Part shown: piece by piece, positions 1 through 11,900 of the stretch
Numbering within the stretch: the stretch's first letter is position 1
Layout: each line of letters begins with the position of its first letter
NCBI GenBank assembly: GCA_943736015.1
Contig: OX031059.1
Span: forward strand, 58,477,159-58,541,158
DNA: 64,000 nt
Direction of reading: 5' to 3'
DNA from: Tridacna crocea
Lineage: Eukaryota; Mollusca; Bivalvia; Cardiida; Cardiidae
Made by a program: the position numbers and the translations under genes
The notes under the pieces: generated by a model
What the model was told of the DNA's origin: nothing
What the model saw: only the letters and a program-made list of their open reading frames with translations
The model's database searches: none

Positions 1-202
1 TAAACACAAAACATTTATCATTATCTCTAGCTCTCCTGTTTATTTTGCACTTTTAGCACAATAACAAACAACTTCTTCTGCCATGATAATTTTCTATAAG
101 TCATATAAATTATTTTTAAACATACCCCCGTCATAGTAAACTCACATATTGTTTCGATAATTACCTACGAATAGATTATAATTCTGTATAACACACTTAA
201 CG
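1..202. other. AT-rich sequence, nothing recognised
   Basis: No exon, repeat family member or palindrome was recognised here. It lies downstream of the last RGS22 exon seen and may be intronic, because the gene's C-terminal exons are still missing. Confidence 0.4.
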
Positions 203-432
203 TTGAACTCTTCACCAAACAACAAAATTTTGGACTGTTCCAAATTAAAAGCACTTGCAGTCGACAAAATAAACACAACTCAAAAATTGAAATTTGTTTC
301 CACCAGGGTAGAAAACATTGTGGGAAAAGGAGAAAATGCTGGTTACCAGCATTTTTTCCTTTTCTAAAAATGTTTTCAAAAGGCTTCTATCTAAGGGTTG
401 TAAAAACCAGGGATTGTTTGGTACAGGGTTAA
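203..432 (-). repeat. TM1 palindromic MITE, copy with family description
   Basis: Family description: TM1 units are about 225-230 bp and bounded by TTAA. A short arm (TTAACCCTTTACCACACAAT, then a stretch ending CTTTTGAAAACATTG) leads into a palindrome built on GGAGAAAATGCTGGT and its complement. A long arm (TTTTGTCGTCTGCAAATGC, CTTTCAATTTGGAC) follows and ends GGTAAAGGGTTAA. Plus strand in these entries means short arm at the left. No open reading frame is conserved, so the family is non-autonomous. TTAA flanks and CCC/GGG ends match piggyBac-type elements by established knowledge; the transposase source is not in the window. This copy is in minus orientation and ends GGGTTAA. Confidence 0.85.
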
Positions 433-461
433 CATGGTGAGAGCAACTTCTTTAGATGCTT

Positions 462-686
462 TTAACTATTTCTCAAGCAAGCCCTTTTTACGTGTCTGCA
501 GTAAAAGTCTTTTGAAAACACTGTGGAAAAAGGAGAAATTGCTCATAACGAGCAATTTCTCCTTTTCCCCACAGTGTTTTCTACCCTTTTTGAGAACTTT
601 TTGCCATTTTCTCCAAATCTAAAAGTGTCGTCTGCAGACTCTTTTGGTTAGGAAGAGTCCAAAATTGTTCATTTGGGAAAGGGTTA
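462..686 (+). repeat. TM1 copy with altered palindrome centre
   Basis: The usual centre is replaced by GAAATTGCTCATAACGAGC, followed by the matching CAATTTC, so both arms changed together. The left arm is diverged; the right end GGGAAAGGGTTAA is intact. Confidence 0.8.
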
Positions 687-691
687 AGATA

Positions 692-1257
692 AACTAGAGC
701 TATCACTTAATGTGATCATACCCCCCACCAGCTCCTTGCCACCAAACAGGTCTTTGTCACAGAATGCAGAATAGGAGATATTCACCGGACCAAATTCAAA
801 TATTAGAAACGACAAAGGGCAACAACTCAAAAATTAAGTGAGCAGGAGTTATGATTCCTGTGCACTGCACTCCCCCTTGGTGAGATCTATCCACCCATGA
901 AATTTCATAACCCTAGCTAGTATAGTTTTGGAGATACGCTCCAGACCAAATTCAAGTATTAAAAACGACAAAGGGCAATAACTCAAAAATTAAGCAAGCA
1001 AGAGTTATAATTCCTGTGCACTGCACTCCCCATTGATGAGATCTATCCACCCATGAAATTTCATTACCCATGCACATCTCTGCTTGATACTGAGTTTACC
1101 TGTGAAGTTTGAAAAAATTCGTCCAGTAGTTTATGAGAAATAGAGCGGACAAAAAGCTACAGACCGACAGACCGACCGACCGACGGACGGACCGACGGAC
1201 CGACCGACAAGCTGACTCCTATATACCCCCCAAACAGAGTTTTGGGGGGTATAAAAA
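692..1257 (+). mobile_element. AAG-type element, CATACCCCCC variant
   Basis: It starts AACTAGAGCTATCACTTAAT with an ATCACT/AGTGAT-like mini-hairpin. The subterminal CATACCCCCCAC is complementary to the 3' GGGGGGTATAAAA. Two imperfect internal monomers carry AGGGCAATAACTCAAAAATT and GTGCACTGCACTCCCC. An ACCGACCGACGGACGG tail lies at about 1160-1209. No coding capacity is visible; short frames through the tail are low-complexity artefacts. Relatives lie at 3985, 15525, 19051 and 52362. Confidence 0.7.
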
Positions 1258-1397
1258 GACCCAGACCGTACAGTCTCATTTTGCATCTTCACTTTCTTAT
1301 TATGTTGTAAATTATACCTAACTGAGATAGCATCAATTAAATTGTTTTTCAACACATTGAAAGTCTGTTAAAATTAACCTGTTTGCATAATTATGAG

Positions 1398-1625
1398 TTA
1401 ACCCTTTACAACACAATCCCGACTTTTAACGACCCCATGCAAAAAGGCTTTTGAAAACATTGTGGGAAAAGGAGAAAATGCTGGTATCCAGCATTTTCTC
1501 CCTTTCCCACAATGTTTTCTACCCTGCTGAAAACAAATTTTAGTTTTCAAGTTACATTTATTTTGTCGTATGCGAATGCTTTCAATTTGGACAAGTCTAA
1601 ACTGTTGTCGTTCGGTAAAGAGTTA
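1398..1625 (+). repeat. TM1 copy
   Basis: Complete, with TTAACCCTTTACAACACAAT at the left and TTCGGTAAAGAGTTAA at the right. The centre reads GCTGGTATCCAGC. Confidence 0.85.
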
Positions 1626-2392
1626 AGTTATGTCAGTTCATTCCAGTTCAACAGATTTTCCATATACATAAATGGTAAATATTATTTGTCTCATTTCCAA
1701 ATTCACATGAACAAATCTGGCACTGAAAGATCATTCAGTTAGATATAATATACTTGAATATACCAAGTGTATGAGCCTCATACAATGAGGGACAAAAAAC
1801 CAACTTTAACATCTACCATGCAAAAATATTATTTACAAAATTAATCATAAGAACTTTTCTCTCTTTTGCTATACCAATCGACTCTTTTTCAAAACTCCAT
1901 CGCAAAAACATTATGTAAATAGCCTTGCTGCGCTGCAATAAAAGCATAATTTTGAATCCATGAAATCAATTTTTGTCCAACAAACAACAGAATCATAAAG
2001 TAGACTGGTTCTTATGTATGCAGTAAATTGACCAATGGCGAAAAGGATTGGACCCAGGTCATCCTGTGCAGATGGTGCAGGCTAACCTTGGTTGATACCT
2101 TTTGCAAATGTATTGAAACACGTTTTCAGAGAATGGTTCAAATATACCAGGTAGTATTGCAAAGGATAATATAAACCTGACCTTCCCTGAACAAGTATGG
2201 ACCATTTTGCAAAACTTTGCTCCAAAGTCAACTCAGATATCTACCAGACTAAATCATTGGCTGTGTGAACCAAATTAGGTCTTCCTAGAGATAAATGAGC
2301 ACCCTCTTAAAGTACTGGTATATGGGATAGAAATACAAAAGAACAAATCTCAGCTTCCCTGCTCTTCGAATGTTTTATTGGAAATTCAAGAT
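1626..2392. other. Intergenic or intronic sequence with a PAL3-like palindrome
   Basis: No exon is recognised. At about 2003-2130 there is a copy of a short palindromic family (PAL3) with GGACCCAGGTCATCCTGTGC and an imperfect complement GCAGGCTAACCTTGG. Relatives are at 13883, 32205 and 41292. Confidence 0.45.
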
Positions 2393-2622
2393 GTTGACTC
2401 TTTACCAGACGACAAAATTTTGGCCTTGTGCAAATTGAAAGCATTTGCAGACGACAATTTCATTGTGGCTGAAATGGTGCAAATTTTCTTTGATAGGGTG
2501 GAAAGCATTGTGGGAAAAGGAGAAAATGCTGGTTACCAGCATTTTGTCCTTTTCCCACAATGTTTTCTAAAGGCTTCTTTCTCAGGGGTGTCAAAAGTAG
2601 GGATTGTGTGGTAATGGGTTAA
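2393..2622 (-). repeat. TM1 copy
   Basis: The left end is TTGACTCTTTACC (one change from TTAA) and the right end is GGTAATGGGTTAA. The core is a full palindrome with one G/T change (CATTTTGTCC). Confidence 0.85.
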
Positions 2623-2747
2623 CCTACCTCAACTGGATACCATTGATTATTAAATCACTTGGACCTGCTGTCTTTTCAAATTCATCAATGCAAATTGAAC
2701 CCAAAAAGCTGTATCTTTTATCGATACATGTAGACAACACAACTTAC

Positions 2748-2927
2748 CTGTGCCTCCCTAAATAAATATGGACTCTTTTCATATTTGTGTTCCAGTATTT
2801 TTTCTGCCATTTCTGGGGAAATGTCTATTTGGAGTTGTGGAGGTATCTGTGAGTCAATAAAACAGTTGATGATCGTGTTGATCTTCTGGGTGATCAGGGA
2901 GTCATCACAGTGAGCGTGGTACAGATC
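2748..2927 (-). CDS. RGS22: RGS22 exon 16 of those seen
   Basis: Sixty codons, phase 0 at both ends. The acceptor reads TTTACAG and the donor GTAAGT. It begins DLYHAHCDDSLITQ and ends SPYLFREAQ. It forms the second half of the last RGS-type segment. The open frame runs straight to the donor, so at least one more coding exon lies left of the window. Confidence 0.92.
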
Positions 2928-5900
2928 CTGTAAATATATATCAAAGTACTGAAAGTTTTTTTTGATCAAGGTTTCTTTCTTCTATGACTCAACTCTAACC
3001 ACACAATGACGACTTTTGACTAACCTCAGGTAGAAGCCTTTTGAAAACATTATGGGAAAAGGAGAAAATGCTGGCAACCACCATTTTTCTCCTTTTCCCA
3101 CAATGTTTCTACCTTTCCCAAATGAAGGTTTGATTCTTCAGTCGCATTTATTTTGTCATCTGCAAATACTTTCAATTTGGACCAGTCTATAAATTTGTTG
3201 TTTGGTAAAAGAGTTAAATATACATGCTCCATTTCATCCTATCAATACTGTTAACACTTTACTAAATGACAACACTTAATATTTTGTCCAAATTCAAAGC
3301 TGTTGCAGAAGATAAATTAAATGTGGTTTAACTGATAAAGCCTGACTCTAAAAGGAAAGGAAACATTGTGGGAAAAGGAGAAAATTGCTGGTTACTAGCA
3401 TTTTCTCCTTTTCCCACAAAGTTTTCAAAAGGTTTCTTTCCCAATTTCGTTAAAACAAACATACTAACCCTTAACCCATTATCACACAATCCCTACTTTT
3501 GATGCCCCTGAGAAAGAAGCCTTTAGAAAACATTGTGGGGAAAAGGAGAAAATGCTGGTTACAAACATTGTGGGAAAAAGAGAAAATGCTGGTAACCGGC
3601 ATTTTCTCCTTTTCCCACAATATTTTCTACCCTATTACAAAACAAATTTCAATTTTTCAGTCACTTTTATTTTGTCGTCTGCAAATTTGAACAAGTCTAT
3701 TATATTGTCATTTGGTAATGAGTTAACTCTTTACCAAACAAGATGATTTTAGACAAGTCCAAATTGGAAGCATTCGCTGACAACAAATTTTATGTGACAA
3801 AAAAATTGAAATATGTTTTGGGAAAGAAAGAAAGCATTATGGGAAAAGGAGAAAATGCTGGTGACCAGCATTTTCTCCTTTTCCTATAATGTTTTCAAAA
3901 GGCTTCTGTCTTAGGGTCGTTAAATGTCAGGATTGTTTTGTAAAGAGTTAAAAGAAATGGATGAGTCTAACTTCAACAGTATCAAACTAGAACTGTCACT
4001 GATTGTACCTTAATACCCCCACCAGCACTTTGACAGAAACAGGCAATTACCATTATTTTGTACACAGACGGACACATGGACACAAGGATGGACACACGAA
4101 CAGACACACAGACAGAAAGGCTGATTCCAGTATAGCCCCAAAAAACATTAGTTTTGCGGGGGTCTACATACAATGCCAGAGAATGCTGACAAACCAAGTT
4201 TGGCTCAAATGGTGGGATTTGTTTTGTGTAAGTAGAAAGCATTGTTGAAAAAGAAGAAAACACTGGTAACAAGTTTTTCCTCCTTTTCCTATACTATTTT
4301 CAAATCCTTCTTCAGATTTACAAGAACGTCAGATAATTTTATACATAAATATGTATTTTGGCATCTCATACCTTGTACTTTTGTACCTCCAGCCAGAAGA
4401 GTACATCATTTTCCAAACTATCGCCTCTGATTGAAGCGAATCTTCTAAACTGTAAGGATGTCACTGGGTTGAGAAGGGCCTTTCTGAATGTGATTATTTC
4501 TTTAGACGATGATACCCACTTACTGTCTAACAGCTGAAAGGAAATAATACTTAAATCTGAAATTTTTCATCATCTTGTTTCCTTCAATCAGAAACTTTGC
4601 AGAAGAAAAAGTTTATGACAAAATGGATGCAAAGAGATCAAGCACTGCACTTGTGTTTCTCTTTAACAAACAACATATTTTTGGACTGAACCAAATTCAA
4701 AGTATTTGCAGAAATAAATTAAATCCTGTTAATATGATGACTGCCAACTTTGATAGGGTAGAAAATATTATGGGAAAAGGAGAAAATGCTGGTTACCAGC
4801 ATTTTCTCCTTTTTCCACAATGTTTTCAAAAGGCTCATACCCAAGGGTCATTAAAACTTGGTCTGGTGTGGTAAAAGGGTATAGTGAAGATTAAGATCTG
4901 ACAACACATAGATTATACAGCTTAACCTAAGTCAAATGCCGATTATAAGGATTCCAAATAAAGAAAATCTCTCATAGATGTAAAAACAAAAAATTCTGGT
5001 AATCAAGAAGTCCAATTCTTTTATCTGACCTTCAGCATGTTTAAGGATCTTTTCTTCTTCTGTACTAGGACATCTTCTACAACGTCATCCATTCCTGTCC
5101 GAGGTTTCTGTCTCACTGCAAAGTCTCGGGTTGCCAAGAAAAGGGGCAGCCATTTCTTTTCCAGCCTGTCCCTCACATATTTCTGGGCCTCTAGTATCAT
5201 AGCATTACTTGGTCTGTCATCCAACAATTTACCCCACCCACCTCCAGCCTCAGCCACCTGTGAAAAAGTACCTTTCACATGTAGTTCATTTCAAGAAAAA
5301 AAGAAGTCTGATCTAGCATAATACTATGTTTACTTAACCCTTTACTATAAAATGCTGACTTTTAACGACCCCGAGGAAAAAGCCTTTTGAAAACACAGAG
5401 GGAAAAGGAGAAAATGTTGGTATACCCAGCATGTTCTCCTTTTCCCACGTTTTTCTAACCTTTCATACTACAAGAGGGCCATGATGGCCCTGTATTGCTC
5501 CACTGGCTAATAAGTAAAAACACTACAAGCCAAACATTACAATATTTGTCCAATTGGTTTCAAATTTGAGGACATACAAAATTTTTTCTATGAAATCGTA
5601 CAAAAAAGAATATAGGTCTAGAATGTGTGGTTATAAACAAGAAGATTTTCAAAGTTTTCTCAATAAAAGGCCCTGTGAAACCCATGAGACAGGGCTAAAT
5701 TTAGTAGCACTACTCTTTATCGTGGTTAGTGACAAGATGACCTTCACCACAGAAGCCAATGTAAAACTTGTGACCCCTGGTGTGGGGACAAACTTGATCC
5801 CAAGGCTATAAATTGGGCCCTCCTGGCAGAGGCCCACTAGATAAAGCTACATGCAAAATTTGGTAGCCCTAGGCCTTATGGCTAGGTCCAAGTAGATTTT

Positions 5901-8900
5901 TAAAAATTTCCCAATATGAGCCCATGTAAAACTTGTGACCCTCCAGGACAGGGCCAAATTTAATCCCAGGGCTATAATTTGGGCACCTTAAGTAGACAAC
6001 CACTTGATAAAAGCTAGATGAAAAATTGAGTAGCCCTAGGCCTTATGGCTTGGTACAAGAAGATTTTTAAAGTTTTCCTTATATAAGCCCACATAAAACT
6101 TGTGACCCCTGGGGCCAGGCCAAATTTGACCCCTGGGCTATCATTTGGGCCCGCTTGGTAGGCAATCACTTGATAAAGATACATGACAAATTTGGTAGCA
6201 CTAGGCCCTATGGCTAAGTACCAGAAGGATTTTAAAGTTTTCCCTATATAAGCCCATATAAAACTTGTGACCCCCAGGGAGGGGCCAATATTGACCCCAG
6301 GGCCATTATTTGAAGGAACTTGGTAGAGATCCACTAGATAAAGCTACACGCGAAATTTGGTAGCCCTAGGCCTTATCGTTTCTGAGTAGATGAGTTTTAA
6401 AAATTTTCAATATTTTTCAGTTTTGTTGCCATGGCAACCAGAGTTTTTGAAGGAATAAAATTATTTCATGGAATTCTGAAGAGGACCATGTCAGGATCAT
6501 TGCTGTGAATTTTCATCAAAATTGGATGGGTAGTTTCAGAGAAGAAGATATTTGAAATAAAAGGTAATGCACGCATGGACGGACGCAAGCACGGGCACAC
6601 AACGGACATCGGGCCATGACATAAGCCCGCTGGCCTTTGGCCAGTGGAGCTAAAAATTACATCATTTAGGCAATACTGAAATTATCTTCTACAAAAGCTT
6701 TCAATTTAGATGGGTACAGTTATTTTGTTGTGTGGTAAAGGCTTAAAAGACTTCCGATCAGGGATTGTATCATGTATATACGATCCCTGTTCTGATATCC
6801 ATGCACTAAATGATACTTAACTCAACTCTATCAAACCATATAAGTTTAGACTTTTCCACGCTAGATTTAGCACTCTGCAGATGGTCAGAATAAACACTTT
6901 CCAGTGAGAGAATAGAACTAAAACAGAATAGTTTTTTAAAAGCCTTCTCCTTTTGAAAACACATGACTATTTGTAAAGGATCAAAAACATACTTGAAATT
7001 GGTAAACTACTTGATAAAATGCAAGGGATACTTTTCATATCCATTCGCAAGTAACATTTTCCTCCCTTCAAAACTTCAGTCAGCACAAACTCTTTACAAA
7101 GTGGCAAAAATTTAGACTTGTTTAAGTCGAAAGTATTTCCAGACAACAATTCAAGTGTAGCGCAAGTAAAGATACTAATATCTTTGAAAGGATAGAAAAC
7201 ATTGTGGGGGAAAAAGGAGAAAATGCTGGCTACATGGATTTTATGCTTTCCTACATTCTTCTCAAAAGGTGTCTCCCTAACGGTGGTTAAAGCATAGACT
7301 AAGTATTTTGGTAAAACGTTAGGCAATGATATTTAAGAATTTCTATAGAGTATTCTATTACAGCAAAATGGCATCAGGACGTAATTTGCATCATAAACTA
7401 GTTTTCTTACCTTATTCTGTCCTTCTTTACCAGCCGGGCTATTTGGTCCAAAGAAATATTTCTTGTTCAGATATTTTGATTTGATTTCTCTAGCTTTTGA
7501 GTCTCTCTTCTTCTCCTCATTATGGGTAATTCTACGGTACGCTTCAATATCCATCCAACACATAATATCCATGCTTGCGTAATTTTCAGCCAAGAAGTTT
7601 CGGAAATGCTCAAGTTCAATGCGGTTGTGGACTAACTTCTCCAATGTATAGTCTTTAAATTCTTCTGGGATATTTGCTATCAGGGATTCATCATATACTG
7701 GATCTTCATACCCCTCCATGACATCTGGAGTACTGACTCTCTGCAGGATATGGAGGATAATTACTTATTTCTTTACCAAATGACTAATTTGTTGACTTGT
7801 CAAAATTGAAAGCATGTGCAGACGACAAAATAAGTGTGACTCAAAAATTGTAATTTGTTTTGGGAAGGATAGAAAGCATTGTGGGAAAAGGAAAAAATGC
7901 TGGTTAGCAGCATTTTCTCCTTTTTTCCACAATGGTTTTAAAATACTTCTTTCTCAGGGTCATTAAAAGTCAGGATTGTGTGGTAGTGAGTTAACCATTT
8001 TACCAAACAGTCCAAGGGCTTCATGACCCTGAGAAACACAGGTCTTGAAAATACTGATGGAAAAGGAGAAAATGCTGGTAACCTGCATTTTCTCCTTTTC
8101 CCACAATGATTTTACCCTTTCCAAATAAGATTACAATTTGATTCAAATTAATTTAGTTGTCTGGAAATGGTTTCAATTTGGACTAGGCCAAAATTTTGTT
8201 GTTTGGTATAGAGTTAACTCTATAAATAAGACCTAAGTAATGGTAATTTCAAATTTGTTCTTGTCTTGAATGGTTCAACGAATGGACAGTGTAGAGCAAA
8301 GATCAGACTGGTTGCTCTGTCCAGTCTGATCTTGATCTACACTGGCTGACAGGCAACTATTGCCGTAAAAGGTGCTTTAACCCATTACCACACAATCCCT
8401 ACTTTTGACGCCTCTGAGTAAGAAGCTTTTAGAAAACATTGTGGGAAAACGAGAAAATGCTGGTAACCAGCATTTTCTCCTTTTCCCACAATGTTTTCTA
8501 CCCTTCACAAAACAAGTTTCAAATTTTCAGTCACTTTTATTTTGTCGTCTGCAAATGCTTTCGATTTGGACAAACCTAAAATTTTGTTGTTTGGTAATGA
8601 GTTGACTCTTCAACGTACAATCCCTCTTTTAACGACCCTGAGAAAAAATCCTTTTGAACACACCATTGAAAAAGGAGCAAATGCTGGTTACCAGCATTAT
8701 CTCCTTTTACCACAATGTTTTCTACCCTTCTGAAACTAAAATCATGATCAGACTAAACGCCTGTGCAATATGGTGTTAGTCTAAGAAATCTGAATTAAGT
8801 ATAGACTAACTTTAGACACATCATCACTTATACTATCACTTACACTATGTTGTTTTCATTAGTATGCTAAGCATGTTGGCAAGAGTGAGATTGCAACAAG

Positions 8901-11900
8901 CAAAATGCTCCTTTTCCAACATTTTTTTTCCAAAATACCATGAGCTTCAGAGTTGTTTAAAGTAATACTGTATAACTGGATATATACACGCGTCAAAAAA
9001 ATAGGGGATTTCCATTTGTGGACATTTTATGTATGGAAATGTTTGCAAATCAAAAACACTCATCACATTTTGTATTTTGTGGTGAATACACACACAGAAA
9101 ATTTGGCAATTTCTTCAAAAATTCACAAAAATTGCGAAAATTTCCAAGTTGCAAATTTTCCCACTTATACAGTAGTTGAACAGTAAAGGGTATCCTTGTT
9201 ATACAAATAACCATACCTCTTTTATGAGCCCACTCTTCTGTAAGTTCAAAACATACTTTGATTTTGTTTCTAGGTGTCTCTTCACATCAATCAGCTCAAC
9301 CTGCAAAGATAAACTCAAAAAGTAAATAAATTTTTATCCTTGAAATAGGACATGTAACATAAGATATTTCTGAAGGATATGAAAAATTGTTCCCAAATTA
9401 TACAGAAAACTGTCTCTTAACCCTTTACTCCATAGATACTCATTTTGATGTATCAACAACAGACAGCTTTTTAATTAACCCTTTCCCAAACAGCAAATTT
9501 GGACCAGACAAAATTGAAAGCATTTTGCAAATGACAAATTAACAGTCGCTAAAAAGATTATTTTTCTATATTGTAGGGTAGAAAACATGAAAAAGGAGAA
9601 AATGCTGGTTACCAGCATTTTCTCCTGTTCCCACGTTTCCAAGACGCTAGCTTTAATTTCTGACCCGTAAAAACCAGGGATTGTTTGGGAAAGGGTTAAA
9701 ACATTGTGGGAAAAGGAGATTTTGCTCCTAACGAGCAATTTCTCCTTTTCCCACAATGTTTTCCACTCAATCAGATATCTGTATCCTTATTTGTCCATAT
9801 TATTGTCATCATATCTTTATTTGCTGCTGAAACAGAAGAGCCTCAAATTGGCATATCAGGTATAGGGTTAAAAAGACTAAATGCCTACAACTTCAGATGG
9901 AAGTCATGTACACAGCAAACAACAATTTTCTTTAAAATTGATCAAACTATTAACCCTTTACCACACAATCCCTACTTCTGACGACCCTGAGAAAGAAGCA
10001 TTTAGAAAACACTGTGGGAAAAGGAGAAAATGCCGGTAACCAGCATTTTCTCCTTTTCACACAATTTTTTCTATCCTTCATAAAACAAATTTCAAATTTT
10101 CGGTCAGTTTTATTTTGTCATCTTCAAATGCTTTCAATTTGGACATACCTAATTTTTGTTGTTTGGTAATGAGTTAAGGTAAGACCTGTGTAATGCACTT
10201 CCGGTGAAAATTGATTGGTTGATAAATAAGGACAAATAAGGATTTATGCAGAAATAATATTTTTGAACATTTCTAACGGATCAGAAATTCCATTTATGTC
10301 TATCTTGAAATTATTTTTGTCAGTTTTCTGAAAAGGGAAGTAATTATTATCCCTTTTTGATTTGAGAATATAGTGGTTTTAGATTTATAAATGATAATTC
10401 AAAGAAGGAAAAAATGGAAAAAATGAACCGGTGAAAGTAGTTCAATAATACTTATTTTTAATTATAGCTAATTTAGCAGGATTATACCTTAGTGGAAACA
10501 GCTGTTTCCCATTACACAGGTCTTACCTTAACACATGTACTTAACAAATAACTCTTCACAGAAAAATTCCAAGTTTTCAAGACCGTTTGGAAGAAGGCTT
10601 TTGAAAACACAGTGAGAAAATGAGAAAGACCTGGTTACAAGTATTTTTTTTTCTATTCCAAAATTATTTCGTACCCTTTCTGAGCCAATTCAATTTTTGA
10701 AGTACCATTTAATTCATGGCCTTTAAATGCTTTCAATATGAAGAGTTTCTAAGTTTTGTTGTCTGGTAGAGAATTAAAGCAGTTAGGAAAGCCCATAGAC
10801 ATTTTTAGACCAGATATCAGACCTGGATAAGTGCAATTCTACAAGGCAGCCCTATCTCTTGAAGAGAATGTCTCGGCAGAGCAGACAGTGTTGATCAAAG
10901 ATCAGACTGCACATTTTGTGCAGTCTGATCTTTGACCTACACTGGCTTCATAGGTAGCTTGAGTTGTGAAAGCACAGCAAAATCAGTCAGTATGGAATCT
11001 TCAGAAGATGACATAAAGGGAAACAACCTACTTTGCTGTATGTCTTTTGGTCAGTTTCTACCATCTCCTGCCACACCTCATACAGGACAGCTATGGCATG
11101 TTCTTCGACATCGTCAAACAGTTCTTCAAAAGGTGGATCAAGGTGACGGTAAATAGACCTAGATATCTCTATATCACATCCGACATGATGTGGGGCCCTC
11201 ACAACTACGTAACTTGAATAGATTTTCTGAAATGTCAAAAGTCAAACATAATTAATTCATTCTGAATGTTAACAGAGTACATAGTTAGGAATTTTATACT
11301 AGAATTTTTTTTTCCAAACAATGTCTTCGTTTAGAGAGGGGTTCTTAAAATCATTTTGAGAAAATATTACAACAAATTTTTCTCTCCTTTACCAGAATCT
11401 TTCTCTCCTTTCAAAGGGAAATTTGATAAGTAGAAAATGTAGCGAAGAGTTGACAGAATTCGATTTCCAGTTTACTTGGGCACAACAATTGCACATCCTG
11501 AGGAATGACCTAAGCATTGCATACTCAAGGCTGCTGAAATAATTATCTCTTAATGAATTATAGGATAATAATGAATCTGTGCAATAAGCTTTTGACTTGC
11601 AATGCCCCCAGATAAAGCACAAGATGTTACTTTGCTCATGTATCAAAAAAAAGGAAGTTTAAAACTCTGACAAATTCATTACCTTTGCCTTCTTGTATAC
11701 AACATACTGGTCCAGACTTTTGGCATAAAACAGTAAGTGAAAGGCCTGAAGATCTCTCCACAGGTTCAGATTGTTTAACCATCTCTGACAAACAGAATAA
11801 TGAAAGTTTTACATCATGACATCACAATATGGCTACATCTATTCTATTTTTGCTCCATATTAGCCCTGTAATTTGTGCGAATTCTATTGAGCTGATTGTA

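Larger units (their letters stand above)
5334..6746 (+). repeat. TM1 copy split by an AAG element
   Basis: The left part (5334-5469) has TTAACCCTTTACTATAAAAT and the full core. The long arm resumes at about 6657 (TTCTACAAAAGCTTTCAATT) and ends GGTAAAGGCTTAA at 6746. The two parts are separated by the element at 5470-6656. Confidence 0.75.

Noticed and set aside
1..2747. Further 3' RGS22 coding exons
   Set aside because: I searched the non-repeat parts for a continuation after FREAQ and saw no acceptor-linked frame. They probably lie beyond the left edge.
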